Origin: Moorella sp. E308F
GTDB taxonomy: Bacteria > Bacillota > DSM-521 > Neomoorellales > Neomoorellaceae
DNA: 64,000 bases
Assembly (NCBI RefSeq): GCF_006538365.1
Contig: NZ_BJKN01000002.1
Span: 143,266-207,265 of the forward strand
Direction of reading: 5' to 3'
Shown here: positions 18,327-27,200 of the stretch, in pieces
Layout: every line of letters begins with the position of its first letter
How positions within the stretch are numbered: the first letter of the stretch is position 1
The notes under the pieces: model-generated
What the model was told of the DNA's origin: nothing
The model's database searches: none
The model's input: only the letters and a program-made list of their open reading frames with translations
Made by a program: the position numbers and the translations under genes

Positions 18327-19256
18327 ATGATTAAAAAGTACGCCAACAAGGGTTTTATACAACAGCTGGATGGTTCTTACGCTGTCTTAATTCATCCTCT
18401 CAACGGATATCTGGAACCCGAACAGCTAGAGGCCATACGTAAGCTGACCCAACAATACGGAAAGGCGAAGCTCACGGTTACCGAGGCTATCATGATTTAC
18501 GGGATAAAACCCGAGGACCTTGACCAGGTGGCCGCAGAGTTAGAAAAGGCGCGCCTACCTTTGGCTGATATCGGTCCGGTGGTGCGAAATGTCAAAGTAT
18601 GTTCCAGCCAGTATTGTAAGCACGTTATCCGCGATGTTACTCCTCTGGCAGCGGAAATCAATCAGCGCCTCGCAGGGATGGCGACGCCGAAAAAATTTAA
18701 GATGGCCCTGAATGGCTGCCCCAATTCATGCGTGGAGGCACAACTAAACGACCTGGGTATCATTGCTGTCCAGGACGGGTACTGGCTTTACCTTGGAGGC
18801 AAAGGAGGACGTCAACCCCAATTGGGTACTCGGCTGGACATGGTTATCAAGGAAGAGCATCTAGTCGAAACTGTCGAACGGATAGTTAAGGGCTATCTTC
18901 AGGTTGCCCAGAACGAGCGACTGGCTGAAGTTATTAACCGGATGGGCCTTCTGCCATTCCTAAAGGTAGCGCTGGCATGGAGTAGTGAAGGAATCAAGAC
19001 GTGCATAGGCGCGCGGTATTGTAAAAACGGTGTTGGTGATGTCCATACTATGGCGGAGCGCCTAGTGTCCTCCGGCAATTTACAAGGAAATATCACTATC
19101 AGTGGCTGTGGCAATGCATGTGCTATGGACAAGGAAGCGGATTGTAATGTTGTTATTTTGAAAGACAGGTTATGGGTATACAAAAATGGCGATATGGATG
19201 TTGTTGATACTGACCAGTTACCTGAGTATCTTAAACGGAAGGGTATTTTAAAATAA
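18327..19256 (+). CDS. Compact siroheme/4Fe-4S sulfite-nitrite reductase-like protein
   Basis: A 309-residue NIR_SIR-family protein. Residues 1-80 form one ferredoxin-like half domain, followed by Cys92/Cys97 and Cys131/Cys135 (NGCPNSC). A second set, Cys226-x5-Cys232 (CIGARYCKNG) and Cys261/Cys265 (SGCGNAC), forms another apparent siroheme-linked cluster site. The first pair has four residues between its cysteines, where five are usual; the second fits the canonical spacing. It sits before a DsrE-like gene, pointing to sulfur chemistry. Assimilatory or detoxifying sulfite reduction is an inference. ATG behind AAGGAGAAG. Confidence 0.8.
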   Translation: MIKKYANKGFIQQLDGSYAVLIHPLNGYLEPEQLEAIRKLTQQYGKAKLTVTEAIMIYGIKPEDLDQVAAELEKARLPLADIGPVVRNVKVCSSQYCKHVIRDVTPLAAEINQRLAGMATPKKFKMALNGCPNSCVEAQLNDLGIIAVQDGYWLYLGGKGGRQPQLGTRLDMVIKEEHLVETVERIVKGYLQVAQNERLAEVINRMGLLPFLKVALAWSSEGIKTCIGARYCKNGVGDVHTMAERLVSSGNLQGNITISGCGNACAMDKEADCNVVILKDRLWVYKNGDMDVVDTDQLPEYLKRKGILK

Positions 19257-19291
19257 CTCCAATTTGAGTTTAACAGAGAAGGGGTGTTGGG

Positions 19292-19684
19292 GTGAATAAG
19301 TTGAAAGTCCTTTTCCATGTTAACGAATCTGGCAGATGGCAAAGGGTTCTCGTGAACATCATTAATTTTTTAAATGATGTTGGGCAAGGAAATGCTGACA
19401 TCGAAGTAGTGGCCAACGGTGAGGCGGTTTCTATTTTCGGGAACAGGTGCCTCCTGGCCGGAGGTGAGGGTCAGGGGGCAAGCTGCGGGACAGCTAATGG
19501 ATCGCTGGTAGAGCAGATGAAGAAGTTATCGGAGATGGGAGTAAACTTTGTAGCGTGTCGGAACGCTCTTAAAGGTCAGTCTATCGACGAGGACAGCCTC
19601 CCCAACTTTCTGACAGTTGTACCGGCCGGCATAACAGAAATCGCCACGAAACAGGCTGAAGGGTATGCCTACATCAAGCCTTGA
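19292..19684 (+). CDS. DsrE-family protein
   Basis: A 130-residue cytoplasmic protein of the DsrE/DsrF-like (YchN) fold: KVLFHVNESGRWQRVLVNIINFLND opening and a conserved Cys in NFVACRNALKG (about residue 88), where family members carry a persulfide-handling Cys. GTG start behind GAAGGGG. It is 35 bases after the siroheme protein and likely its partner in sulfur transfer. A terminator follows. Confidence 0.82.
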   Translation: MNKLKVLFHVNESGRWQRVLVNIINFLNDVGQGNADIEVVANGEAVSIFGNRCLLAGGEGQGASCGTANGSLVEQMKKLSEMGVNFVACRNALKGQSIDEDSLPNFLTVVPAGITEIATKQAEGYAYIKP

Positions 19685-19699
19685 TTATGTGCCCTATGT

Positions 19700-19724
19700 A
19701 GGGGAAGTGAGAAACTTCCCCTTT
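19700..19724 (+). terminator. Terminator after the DsrE-like gene
   Basis: AGGGGAAGT (19700-19708) pairs with ACTTCCCCT (19714-19722) around GAGAA, then TT and AT-rich sequence. Confidence 0.75.
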
Positions 19725-19792
19725 AATGTAATTTGAACATGCGGCAATAAAAAAGGGCCCGATCCAGCACAATAAGGGGGTAGTAAAATCGT

Positions 19793-20554
19793 ATGGAAGG
19801 AATTGTAGACTCTCATACCCATGTTTCGTTGCTTCCGTACGAAGGGCTAGAAAACATGGCCCTGGCCGGGGTGAAGAAGATTATCGGCTGCTCCATATTT
19901 TTCGGGGCCAAACATGCGGAAACACTCTTTGATCATTTCCACCAGATGTTAACCCTTTCCACGAGCAATGCCGCCCAAAATGGTATCAAGCTTTTCGTTA
20001 CAGTTGGTATTCACCCCATGGGAACGCCGGAAGACTGGCCCAGGGTAATTGACGCCCTTCCATCCTTTCTTAATATGAGCGATGTTGTCGGTTTGGGCGA
20101 AATCGGCCTGCATGAGGGGAATAAGCGGGAACAGGACGTCCTCCGGGAGCAATTGAAGATAGCCAAGGAATACGGGGTTCCGGTGATCATTCATACTCCG
20201 CCCCAGCGCAGGGTGGAAATTACCGAAAAAACGATTGAAATTGCCGCCGCCGTTGGGATAGAACCCGGAAAAATGATCATCGATCACGCTAATTTGGACA
20301 TCATTAACATAATTGAAGAGTTTGGGGCCGTTCCCGGGCTCACCATCCGCCAGGAGGGGCTCACTCCCCATTTATTGCTAAATCACCTGGAACGCTTCCC
20401 ACGAGGTGTTCTGAACAGCGATTACAGCAATCTCAAACCCAATGATCCCCTGAGCGTCCCCAGGGCCGTGCGGTACCTGGAACTGAACGGAGCTTCCCCG
20501 GAAATCATTGCTCGGATCGCGAGGTACAACGCTGAGGAACTTTTTGGTATCTAA
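19793..20554 (+). CDS. TatD-like metal-dependent hydrolase
   Basis: A 253-residue amidohydrolase-fold protein. Visible metal-site motifs: VDSHTH at the N-terminus, GLGEIGLH in mid-protein, VIIHTPP, IIDHAN and LNSDYSN near the C-terminus, spaced as in TatD/PHP-like hydrolases. The first HxH is D-S-H-T-H rather than the usual DTHxH. Substrate unknown. RBS AAGGGGG upstream. It is convergent with the multicopper-oxidase cassette. Confidence 0.78.
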   Translation: MEGIVDSHTHVSLLPYEGLENMALAGVKKIIGCSIFFGAKHAETLFDHFHQMLTLSTSNAAQNGIKLFVTVGIHPMGTPEDWPRVIDALPSFLNMSDVVGLGEIGLHEGNKREQDVLREQLKIAKEYGVPVIIHTPPQRRVEITEKTIEIAAAVGIEPGKMIIDHANLDIINIIEEFGAVPGLTIRQEGLTPHLLLNHLERFPRGVLNSDYSNLKPNDPLSVPRAVRYLELNGASPEIIARIARYNAEELFGI

Positions 20555-20676
20555 ACAACCAGGGAGGATAACCCTCTGATTTTGGACATCAGGCACAAAA
20601 TACGGTTGTATAGTTTTCGGCTCTGATTTCCGAATACCCTGGTTTATTCCTGGTTGCCGCGGCCGTTTCATCTTGA

Positions 20677-21915
20677 CTAAGGCAAGGTGGTGACGACAGC
20701 CTCGTTTGAATATGCTGATGTTCCCGCTAGATTGAAGGCCAGTACCCGGTAGGTGTAGGTGGTGTTGGCCTCGACATGGGTATCGGTATAGGCCGTTGCT
20801 CCCACCATCAGGGTGGTGACCCGCAAAAACGGCCCGCCTCCCGCCCGGCGCTCCAAAACGAACCCGTCTTCATCCGCAGCGTTGTTTATCCAGGTAAGTT
20901 CAACCTGCCCTGGTAAAGCCGCCGTGGCCGTCAAACTTGACGGGGCCTGCGGAGGAGTTACGGGAAAGGCCGGGCGAACATCAACAAGGGCCATCATCCC
21001 GCCGGGGTAATCGTCGGTATTGACCAGGTGCAAAAGATCCCGGTCGTATAGATAATGCTCCCCCTCCGGGGGCGTGAAGACCAGGTCGGCGCTTTGCCCG
21101 GCACCTAAGGTGATCGCGTTCTTATCGTAAGTAGCGTCAAGCAAGGGACTGCGGCGGGGCCGGCCGTCCTCGGCCACAACGCGCGCCGGCCCTTCCTGGA
21201 AGGCCAGGGTGTGGGCGAGGAAGCCGGCATTAATTAAGCGGAGTAGTACCCGCTGGCCGGCAAGGACGGGGACGCGGGAGGAGAGGGGTTGCGTGGATGT
21301 ATCGGGTGGGGCCACACAGTCCGGAAAGGGGCGCCCGTTTACCAGCCAGTACTGCGGGGCGTAGTTCAACGGGTTGTATATAGCGCCGGTGGCGATAACT
21401 TCGTGCGCCGCGCGGTCGAATTCGCTGAGCAGAATAACAGCCTCAACGTCGTAACCGCTCCCGGTATCTGCCCCGTAGGCGGTATAATAGTTCGGGCTGC
21501 CAGGGTCGTCCCAGCCGGCCGGCCTTACGATGAGCGCGCCGTACAGGCCCATCTGGACCTGGCGCTCGGGACTGGTGCCGCTTTCATAGCGAAAGGTACC
21601 CGGGCGGTAGGCGGGAAAACTATAGACCACACTCCTTCCTGGCGCGGCGAAGCGAGTGAGCGAAACCAGCCGGCCGCCGGCGTCGAGGACCGGTTCCGGG
21701 GCAATCTCCTGCCCCGGAAAAGTAAGAGAGACAGGTTCATTTAACATGTTATGAAGCGTTATTTCTACCATATCGCCGACCGTGGCTTCAAGCACAGGTC
21801 CCGGCACTTGAGGCGCGGCGGTCGGACTGGTAGCTAGACCCCAGATAACGGCGGGGAAACCACCGGGTAGCGAAACGATGCCCGGACGTGCCCAGAGTTC
21901 TATGCTTACCAGCAT
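20677..21915 (-). CDS. Multicopper-oxidase-like cupredoxin protein without copper ligands, FN3 tail
   Basis: A 412-residue protein with two cupredoxin-like domains (about 1-160 and 160-318) and a fibronectin type III domain (about 322-412, ELTWINNAADEDGFVLER...YTYRVLAFN). Positions that hold copper-binding His in its neighbours are changed: FPGQE replaces the HWHG motif, YESGTSPERQVQMG replaces YHCH..H, and HTLAFQEG replaces HPLHPHG, so it probably binds no catalytic copper. ATG 21915 is chosen for AAGGAG upstream, which overlaps the stop of the preceding MCO gene. No signal peptide. Likely a structural partner in a hetero-oligomer with the two MCO-like proteins encoded upstream. Confidence 0.78.
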   Translation of the reverse strand: MLVSIELWARPGIVSLPGGFPAVIWGLATSPTAAPQVPGPVLEATVGDMVEITLHNMLNEPVSLTFPGQEIAPEPVLDAGGRLVSLTRFAAPGRSVVYSFPAYRPGTFRYESGTSPERQVQMGLYGALIVRPAGWDDPGSPNYYTAYGADTGSGYDVEAVILLSEFDRAAHEVIATGAIYNPLNYAPQYWLVNGRPFPDCVAPPDTSTQPLSSRVPVLAGQRVLLRLINAGFLAHTLAFQEGPARVVAEDGRPRRSPLLDATYDKNAITLGAGQSADLVFTPPEGEHYLYDRDLLHLVNTDDYPGGMMALVDVRPAFPVTPPQAPSSLTATAALPGQVELTWINNAADEDGFVLERRAGGGPFLRVTTLMVGATAYTDTHVEANTTYTYRVLAFNLAGTSAYSNEAVVTTLP

Positions 21916-21919
21916 ACCT

Positions 21920-23158
21920 TCATCTCCTTTCGCGAGTACTATTTGCACGGCTGTTTCTTTGCAGCCTGCCGACCTCTGGCCCGAGAGTACCGACTGGAAA
22001 GATGCCGATCATCGTCATCATCCCCCCGGGGAATTCGCCCCAGTTGGTGATCTGCGGTTCGGAGTGGGAATGGAGCATAAAGTAGTACTCGCCGGTCACG
22101 TTTAGAGAAGTTACTCCTATGGGTATGTCACCCTTTTGCCCTAAGTACGGGCTGCCACTCCACATGGTCCACCCGACATCACCAATCGCCTGGTTCCGGA
22201 GGTTGGGGATCGGGGTGGGAATCAGGTTGGTCACCGGGTCATATCCCAGGCCGTCCCACTGGAAGATCTGGTCGTAGGTCTGGCCGGGACCCACTAACAC
22301 CGTGAAGTGTTTGTGCGATAGGTCCTGGGTGCCGTTTCTTAGCAGCCGCCCGTCCAGCGCGACCACCCGGGTATGATTCCCGTGGGGGTGTAGCGGGTGG
22401 GCATCGCAGCCGGCGCCTATATAGCGTATAAGGACCCGCTCGCCCGGTTCCGCCATAATCATTGAGCCGTATGGCTGCTGGGGAAGATAGGTCGCTCTAT
22501 CGGGCAACATCGTATCGGGGGCACAGCGCCCGTTAATCGTCCAGTAGCGAGGTCTGTAAGTGCTGGGCCGGTAAGGTTTGCCCAAGCGGACGGCTTCGTG
22601 TAGCACCGGGTCTATCTCCGCGACCACCAGCAGGTATTCGCGGTCGAATTCGGTGTCGGTTTCCGGGCCGTATGCGGACCAGGTGGCCGGGTCGAGGGGG
22701 TCGAAGCCGGCCGGGCGAACGATAATGGCCCCGTAGAGCCCCATCGGCACCTGTTTGTTAATCTCCGTACCGCTGTGGTAGACATAGGTGCCCGGCTGGC
22801 TGGCCACGAACTGGTAAATGACCGTCCCCCGCGGGGGCACGTAATCAGTAAGGGAAACGAGGCGCCCGTTTTCGTATATGGGCCCGACCGGTACCGCGCC
22901 ACTGTTGGTTAGCCTGAACACTCCGTTCTGGCCGGGGAACATTATGGAAACGTTCTCGCGCAGTTCGTTGGTCAGTTTAATGGTGACTGTATCGCCCTGG
23001 TTAACAATAATGGTCGGACCGGGTAACTGGGCAGGCCTGCCCATCTCATCCCGGTAGCCCCAGATGTAGATACTCGCTCCGTCGGGGGTGATGATATATC
23101 CGTCAACAGCGCGCAGGTGGAAGGTCGGCGATCCGTTGGCTGTAGCTTGTGTTGGCAT
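21920..23158 (-). CDS. Multicopper-oxidase-like protein carrying only domain-2 trinuclear ligands
   Basis: A 412-residue two-cupredoxin-domain protein. Domain 1 lacks copper ligands (MFPGQN instead of HWHG, YHSGTEINKQVPMG instead of HCH). Domain 2 carries HPLHPHG (His254, 257, 259) and HSH (His363, 365), the HxxHxH and HxH motifs of a trinuclear site, with Ser364 in place of the type-1 Cys. This is just what the neighbouring protein encoded at 23209 lacks. No signal peptide. ATG follows GGAGGGAGG. The stop codon overlaps the ribosome binding site of the next gene, so the two are coupled. Confidence 0.82.
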   Translation of the reverse strand: MPTQATANGSPTFHLRAVDGYIITPDGASIYIWGYRDEMGRPAQLPGPTIIVNQGDTVTIKLTNELRENVSIMFPGQNGVFRLTNSGAVPVGPIYENGRLVSLTDYVPPRGTVIYQFVASQPGTYVYHSGTEINKQVPMGLYGAIIVRPAGFDPLDPATWSAYGPETDTEFDREYLLVVAEIDPVLHEAVRLGKPYRPSTYRPRYWTINGRCAPDTMLPDRATYLPQQPYGSMIMAEPGERVLIRYIGAGCDAHPLHPHGNHTRVVALDGRLLRNGTQDLSHKHFTVLVGPGQTYDQIFQWDGLGYDPVTNLIPTPIPNLRNQAIGDVGWTMWSGSPYLGQKGDIPIGVTSLNVTGEYYFMLHSHSEPQITNWGEFPGGMMTMIGIFPVGTLGPEVGRLQRNSRANSTRERR

Positions 23159-23208
23159 GAATCCTCCCTCCTGGAAGTTGGTTGGGGGAGCCCCGGCCGG
23201 CCCCTCGC

Positions 23209-24246
23209 TTAAAAGCCGGGCCCCGGCTGGGGCGGCAGAGTTCCGGCAGGGTATACAGTAATGTGCGTCATCATCCCGCCGGGGGTAGCTCCCGCATTGG
23301 TGTTTTTGTGGTAGCCCCTGTTGAAGAGCGGGTAAAGCGCCGGTTGTTGAGGTTCGATAATGACGTCGACCGTCTGCCCGGCGCCGAAATAGAGAACGTC
23401 CCGCCAGTGGGAAAGGTCCTCCCCGTGCAGCCCGCGTAACAGTCGGGCATCCCGGGCAACAATCCGCAGCGGCAGCCCGAGAATGGTGATGGCATGCTCT
23501 TCAAAACCGAGGTTTATGAAGCGCAGGAGCACCTTTTCCCCGGCGTTGGCCTGAATCAGGGAATGATAGGGCTGTTGGCTGAGGTCGCCATCCGGCGCCG
23601 TATGCAGCGTGTCGGGGTAGGCGCGGCCGTTGATTAACCAGTAGGCCGGGCGGTATTCGCTCCAGTCGAACTCCTGGACCCTCTGCACCTGCTCGTGGGC
23701 TACCGGGTCGAGTTCTGATATCAATAGAAAGTACTCCCGGTCGAATTCGGTTCCCGTACCCGCGCCATATGCAGTTTTAAATAGCGGATTCGCAGGGTTG
23801 TAGTCGGCGGGACGGGCGATCAACGGCCCGACCATGCCCATCTGAATGTGTTCTACCGGTTCAAAGTGGCAGTGGTACATATAGGTGCCGGGATCCTTGG
23901 GTTCGTAATAATATATGAAATCGCGCCCTACCGGTACCGCAATTGACGTCTCGGGAACGCCGTCCCACAAAGATATCTGGTTGGGGAAGCCGTGCCAGTG
24001 GATCGTGTGGGAGTCGTCGAGGTCGGGCCGTTGCGGCATCCCCAGGTTGGTAAGGGTCAGTTCAACCCGGTCGCCGACTCTGACATCCAGGAGCGGCGCG
24101 GGTAACGTTGCCTTCCCCCGGCGCGCGAAGATCTCGTTTTCGGGAACCCCGGTCAGGTCAACGAAACCGAAGATATAGTGGACCGAGCCGTCGGGCATGG
24201 TGATGAAACTGTCGGTTGCCCCGTAACGCACCTGGACGAACGTCAC
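23209..24246 (-). CDS. Multicopper-oxidase-like protein carrying domain-1 ligands and the type-1 copper site
   Basis: A 345-residue two-cupredoxin-domain protein. Domain 1 has HTIHWHG (His83, His85) and YHCHFEPVEHIQMGM (His125, Cys126, His127, His133, Met138), giving half of a trinuclear centre plus a complete type-1 copper site, as in type-C two-domain oxidases. Domain 2 lacks the matching His motifs (EEHAITILG; NTNAGATPGGMM), so alone it cannot build the trinuclear site. GTG start behind GGAGGAG. No signal peptide. First of three consecutive MCO-like genes behind the giant protein gene. Confidence 0.83.
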   Translation of the reverse strand: MTFVQVRYGATDSFITMPDGSVHYIFGFVDLTGVPENEIFARRGKATLPAPLLDVRVGDRVELTLTNLGMPQRPDLDDSHTIHWHGFPNQISLWDGVPETSIAVPVGRDFIYYYEPKDPGTYMYHCHFEPVEHIQMGMVGPLIARPADYNPANPLFKTAYGAGTGTEFDREYFLLISELDPVAHEQVQRVQEFDWSEYRPAYWLINGRAYPDTLHTAPDGDLSQQPYHSLIQANAGEKVLLRFINLGFEEHAITILGLPLRIVARDARLLRGLHGEDLSHWRDVLYFGAGQTVDVIIEPQQPALYPLFNRGYHKNTNAGATPGGMMTHITVYPAGTLPPQPGPGF

Positions 24247-24271
24247 GTGAACTCCTCCTTGGTAAAAACAT

Positions 24272-27200
24272 TTAGCGGGCCTCGTCGGCGCCGATATCCA
24301 CCCCGGCCCCCCGGGGTCGCGGCTGGTCGTCGAAATCGGTTGTTGGCGCGTTATAGATATCGCCGTTCACGACGAGGGTAGTGGTACCCCGGTCAATGAC
24401 TGGTGAATTGGGTTTCAGGTGGTAATCGCCTTGCAATTGCGGTTCGACTGTTATAATTTTAACGGTCTTGAAGTCCGGCTCCATATTGAAGGCTACGGCC
24501 GTGACGGTGGTATCATAAGGCATCACGAACGACGGGTTTACACCAACAATGTTGGTAGGAACGGGCACGCCGTACGGTTGCGACAGGCTGCAGTAGCGCG
24601 GGCTCAGCACCTCGGGGGTCGGGGTACCGAAGACCTCGAGATCAATCACGTTGACCGGGTTCGGGTCGGCCGGTGCGCCGATGCCGGCGATACCGCCGCG
24701 GCCGTTGTTTAGGGTCTGATCGTACCAGCCGGCCCGGTTATCCCAGAAGATGTTGTTGAAGAGGACCGGGTTGCTGAAGGTCGGGGCGCCCGGCGGCAGG
24801 CTGGCCTGGAAGGCGGCGCTGTTCGCCTCGCTGACAAGGCCCGCTCCGTGCGGCCGGCCGTCGCTGTCTTCGGCGGTGGCGGTGGTGATGTTCTTGGCGA
24901 CGGTGTTGTTGACGATTACCACGTTGGACGCATCGTCGAGGGCAATTCCCCCGCCGAGGTCGGTGGAGACGTTGTTAGTGATGATGTTGTTATAGATGTT
25001 GATGCGGTGCGTACCTGCCCGGAGCAGGCGGATCCCGCCGCCGTCGTCGTTGGCCAGGTTGCCCTGGACGAGGTTGTTGTAAATGTCCACCGCCCCGGAG
25101 CCGGGCGAAAGGGTTGCTGGCGGGATTGGCTGTTCGCCGCCTACAAAGATGCCCGCACCCTCGTCAAAGGAAGCGTTGAAAAGGAACTTGTTGTGGTGGA
25201 TGCGCCCGCCGTCGCTCAGCCCGAAATGCGAGAGGCCGCCGCCGTATTCGGCGGAGTAGTTGCCGCAGACCTCGTTGTGGTCGAATTCATACCCGTCGGC
25301 GCCGGTAAAGATCCCAACGCCGCCGGCCAGGCTGATGCCGCCGTTATTCAGGATGCGGTTGTGGTGGATGTGCACGCCGTCATTTTGGTTGTCACCGGCG
25401 TAGGGCCTACCGATCATGATCGCGCCTCCGAAGCCGCCGCCGTTGCTCAGGATGACGTTGTTGCTGATCTCGAGGTAGCGACAGTAAGCGTTGGCCACAA
25501 TGCCCCCGCCTTCTTCGCCCCGGGCACCGGTGATCGTCAGCCCGTCAATTTGCGTCGTAAACGCAGGACCGAAGGCGCCATCCTCGGCTACTACCGTGAT
25601 GACTTGACCCCGCGGTATCTCCTGGGGCCCGTCAAAGGTAATGGCGGCGAGCCTTGTTTCCCATTGCTGCCGGTAGCTGGCGAAGAAGCGCCCGTCCAGC
25701 CTGGTAACCCAGGCCCCCATGCCCTGGAGTTTCACATTCTTGTAGAGAATCGGGCTCTCGTAGTAAACGCCGGGATTGATAATGATCAATGACCCCGGCG
25801 CGGCGCGGTCGATGGCCGCCTGGATGGTCGTACGGGTGGTGGCGTTTACGATCGGGGGATCGTAAATCCCGGGGACCAGGACGTGGATGGTGATTCCCAA
25901 TGTACTGGGGATACCGGCACTCGAGGTTATCACCATCTGGGCCGGGCCGGCAGCGAAGCTTCGCGGTACGTACGTGAGGATAAAGGTATCACGCCAGGCC
26001 AAAACGGGAATGGCTCTGCCGTTAAGCGTCACTGTTCCTGGATGGGCACCGAAGTTACGCCCCCTGATGAAGATCAGGCGGTTGCCGGTCAAAGTCACGT
26101 AGACAGGATTCACGCTTCCGATTTCCGGGGCGCCGGTTGTCTGGCAGAGCGGCGGCCGCGAGAATTGCGCCCCAGGTCTTCCCACGAAGGCGGTGATGGG
26201 GAAAAGGGCGACGTCGGCATAGGTGGTTTTCCCCGGCCAGACATCGAAGACCATGGTCAAGGTCTGGTAGTTGGGATTATATCTTATATTGGGCCGGCCG
26301 GGATCGCCGGGGTCGTTGCCGACAACCAGGTACATTCCCGGTGCCACGCCGGATGGAGTAGGTACGTTGCGGGTATAAGTGGACGGTAAGAGCACCTCAA
26401 AGATGCCGTTGGCGTCCGAATGAACGGTGGTGATCAACCGCCCCGTATAGTCCCGGATGCCGACCGGTGTATAAGGAATGCCGCGCTTTTCGCCGTAGTA
26501 GATAAAATTCGGGTCGGTTTCGATATTCACGTCGTCGAGGAGGAAGCCGACTATGCGCCCCGGCACGGGAACATCGGTATACAGAAAGAAGTCCGCCACC
26601 GCGTTTTGCCCTGGACTGACGGTTACTATTTTAGTATCGTATTTGTCGCCATAGTAAGGGGGCGGGGGCAGGCGGAACAGAGCCGCATCAGTAGCGCTGG
26701 CGGGTTGGTCCCGAGTGGTCATCGAAAGGGCGACAAACCGGTCGCCCTGGCCGGTGTTCACCGCGCCGGGGTCGAGCACCTTGTACAGCGGTTTCGGGGA
26801 ACCATCGGGCCAAAGGTTATACGGGTCGGCCGGCGGGACCACCTGCACAAGGTAGGTTCCTGGTGGGAGCGGCTTTTCCACGGCGCCGGGGGCCCCGAAG
26901 TATGGTTCGAAGTAAGTCGCGAAGGAGTAACCGCCGTCAAAGACGCCGTCCTTGATCTGGTTGGAGGCGTTGGGTACTTCGATGCAGCCCGGGTCAACGC
27001 TCCCGTCGGGCCGCACACAGTCGGTTGGATGTTGCCAGGCGTCGGTCTGCACGGAGTTAATCAGCGTGGTGCTGCCGTCGTCATTCAGCCGGTAGAGGTT
27101 GACGGTTACGTTGGGGATGCCCGGTTCGTAGTCCTCAGCCACCGCGTAGCGGGGGTTGAGTTCGTTGCGCATCGTCGCGTAATAAACGATTCCCGAGATG

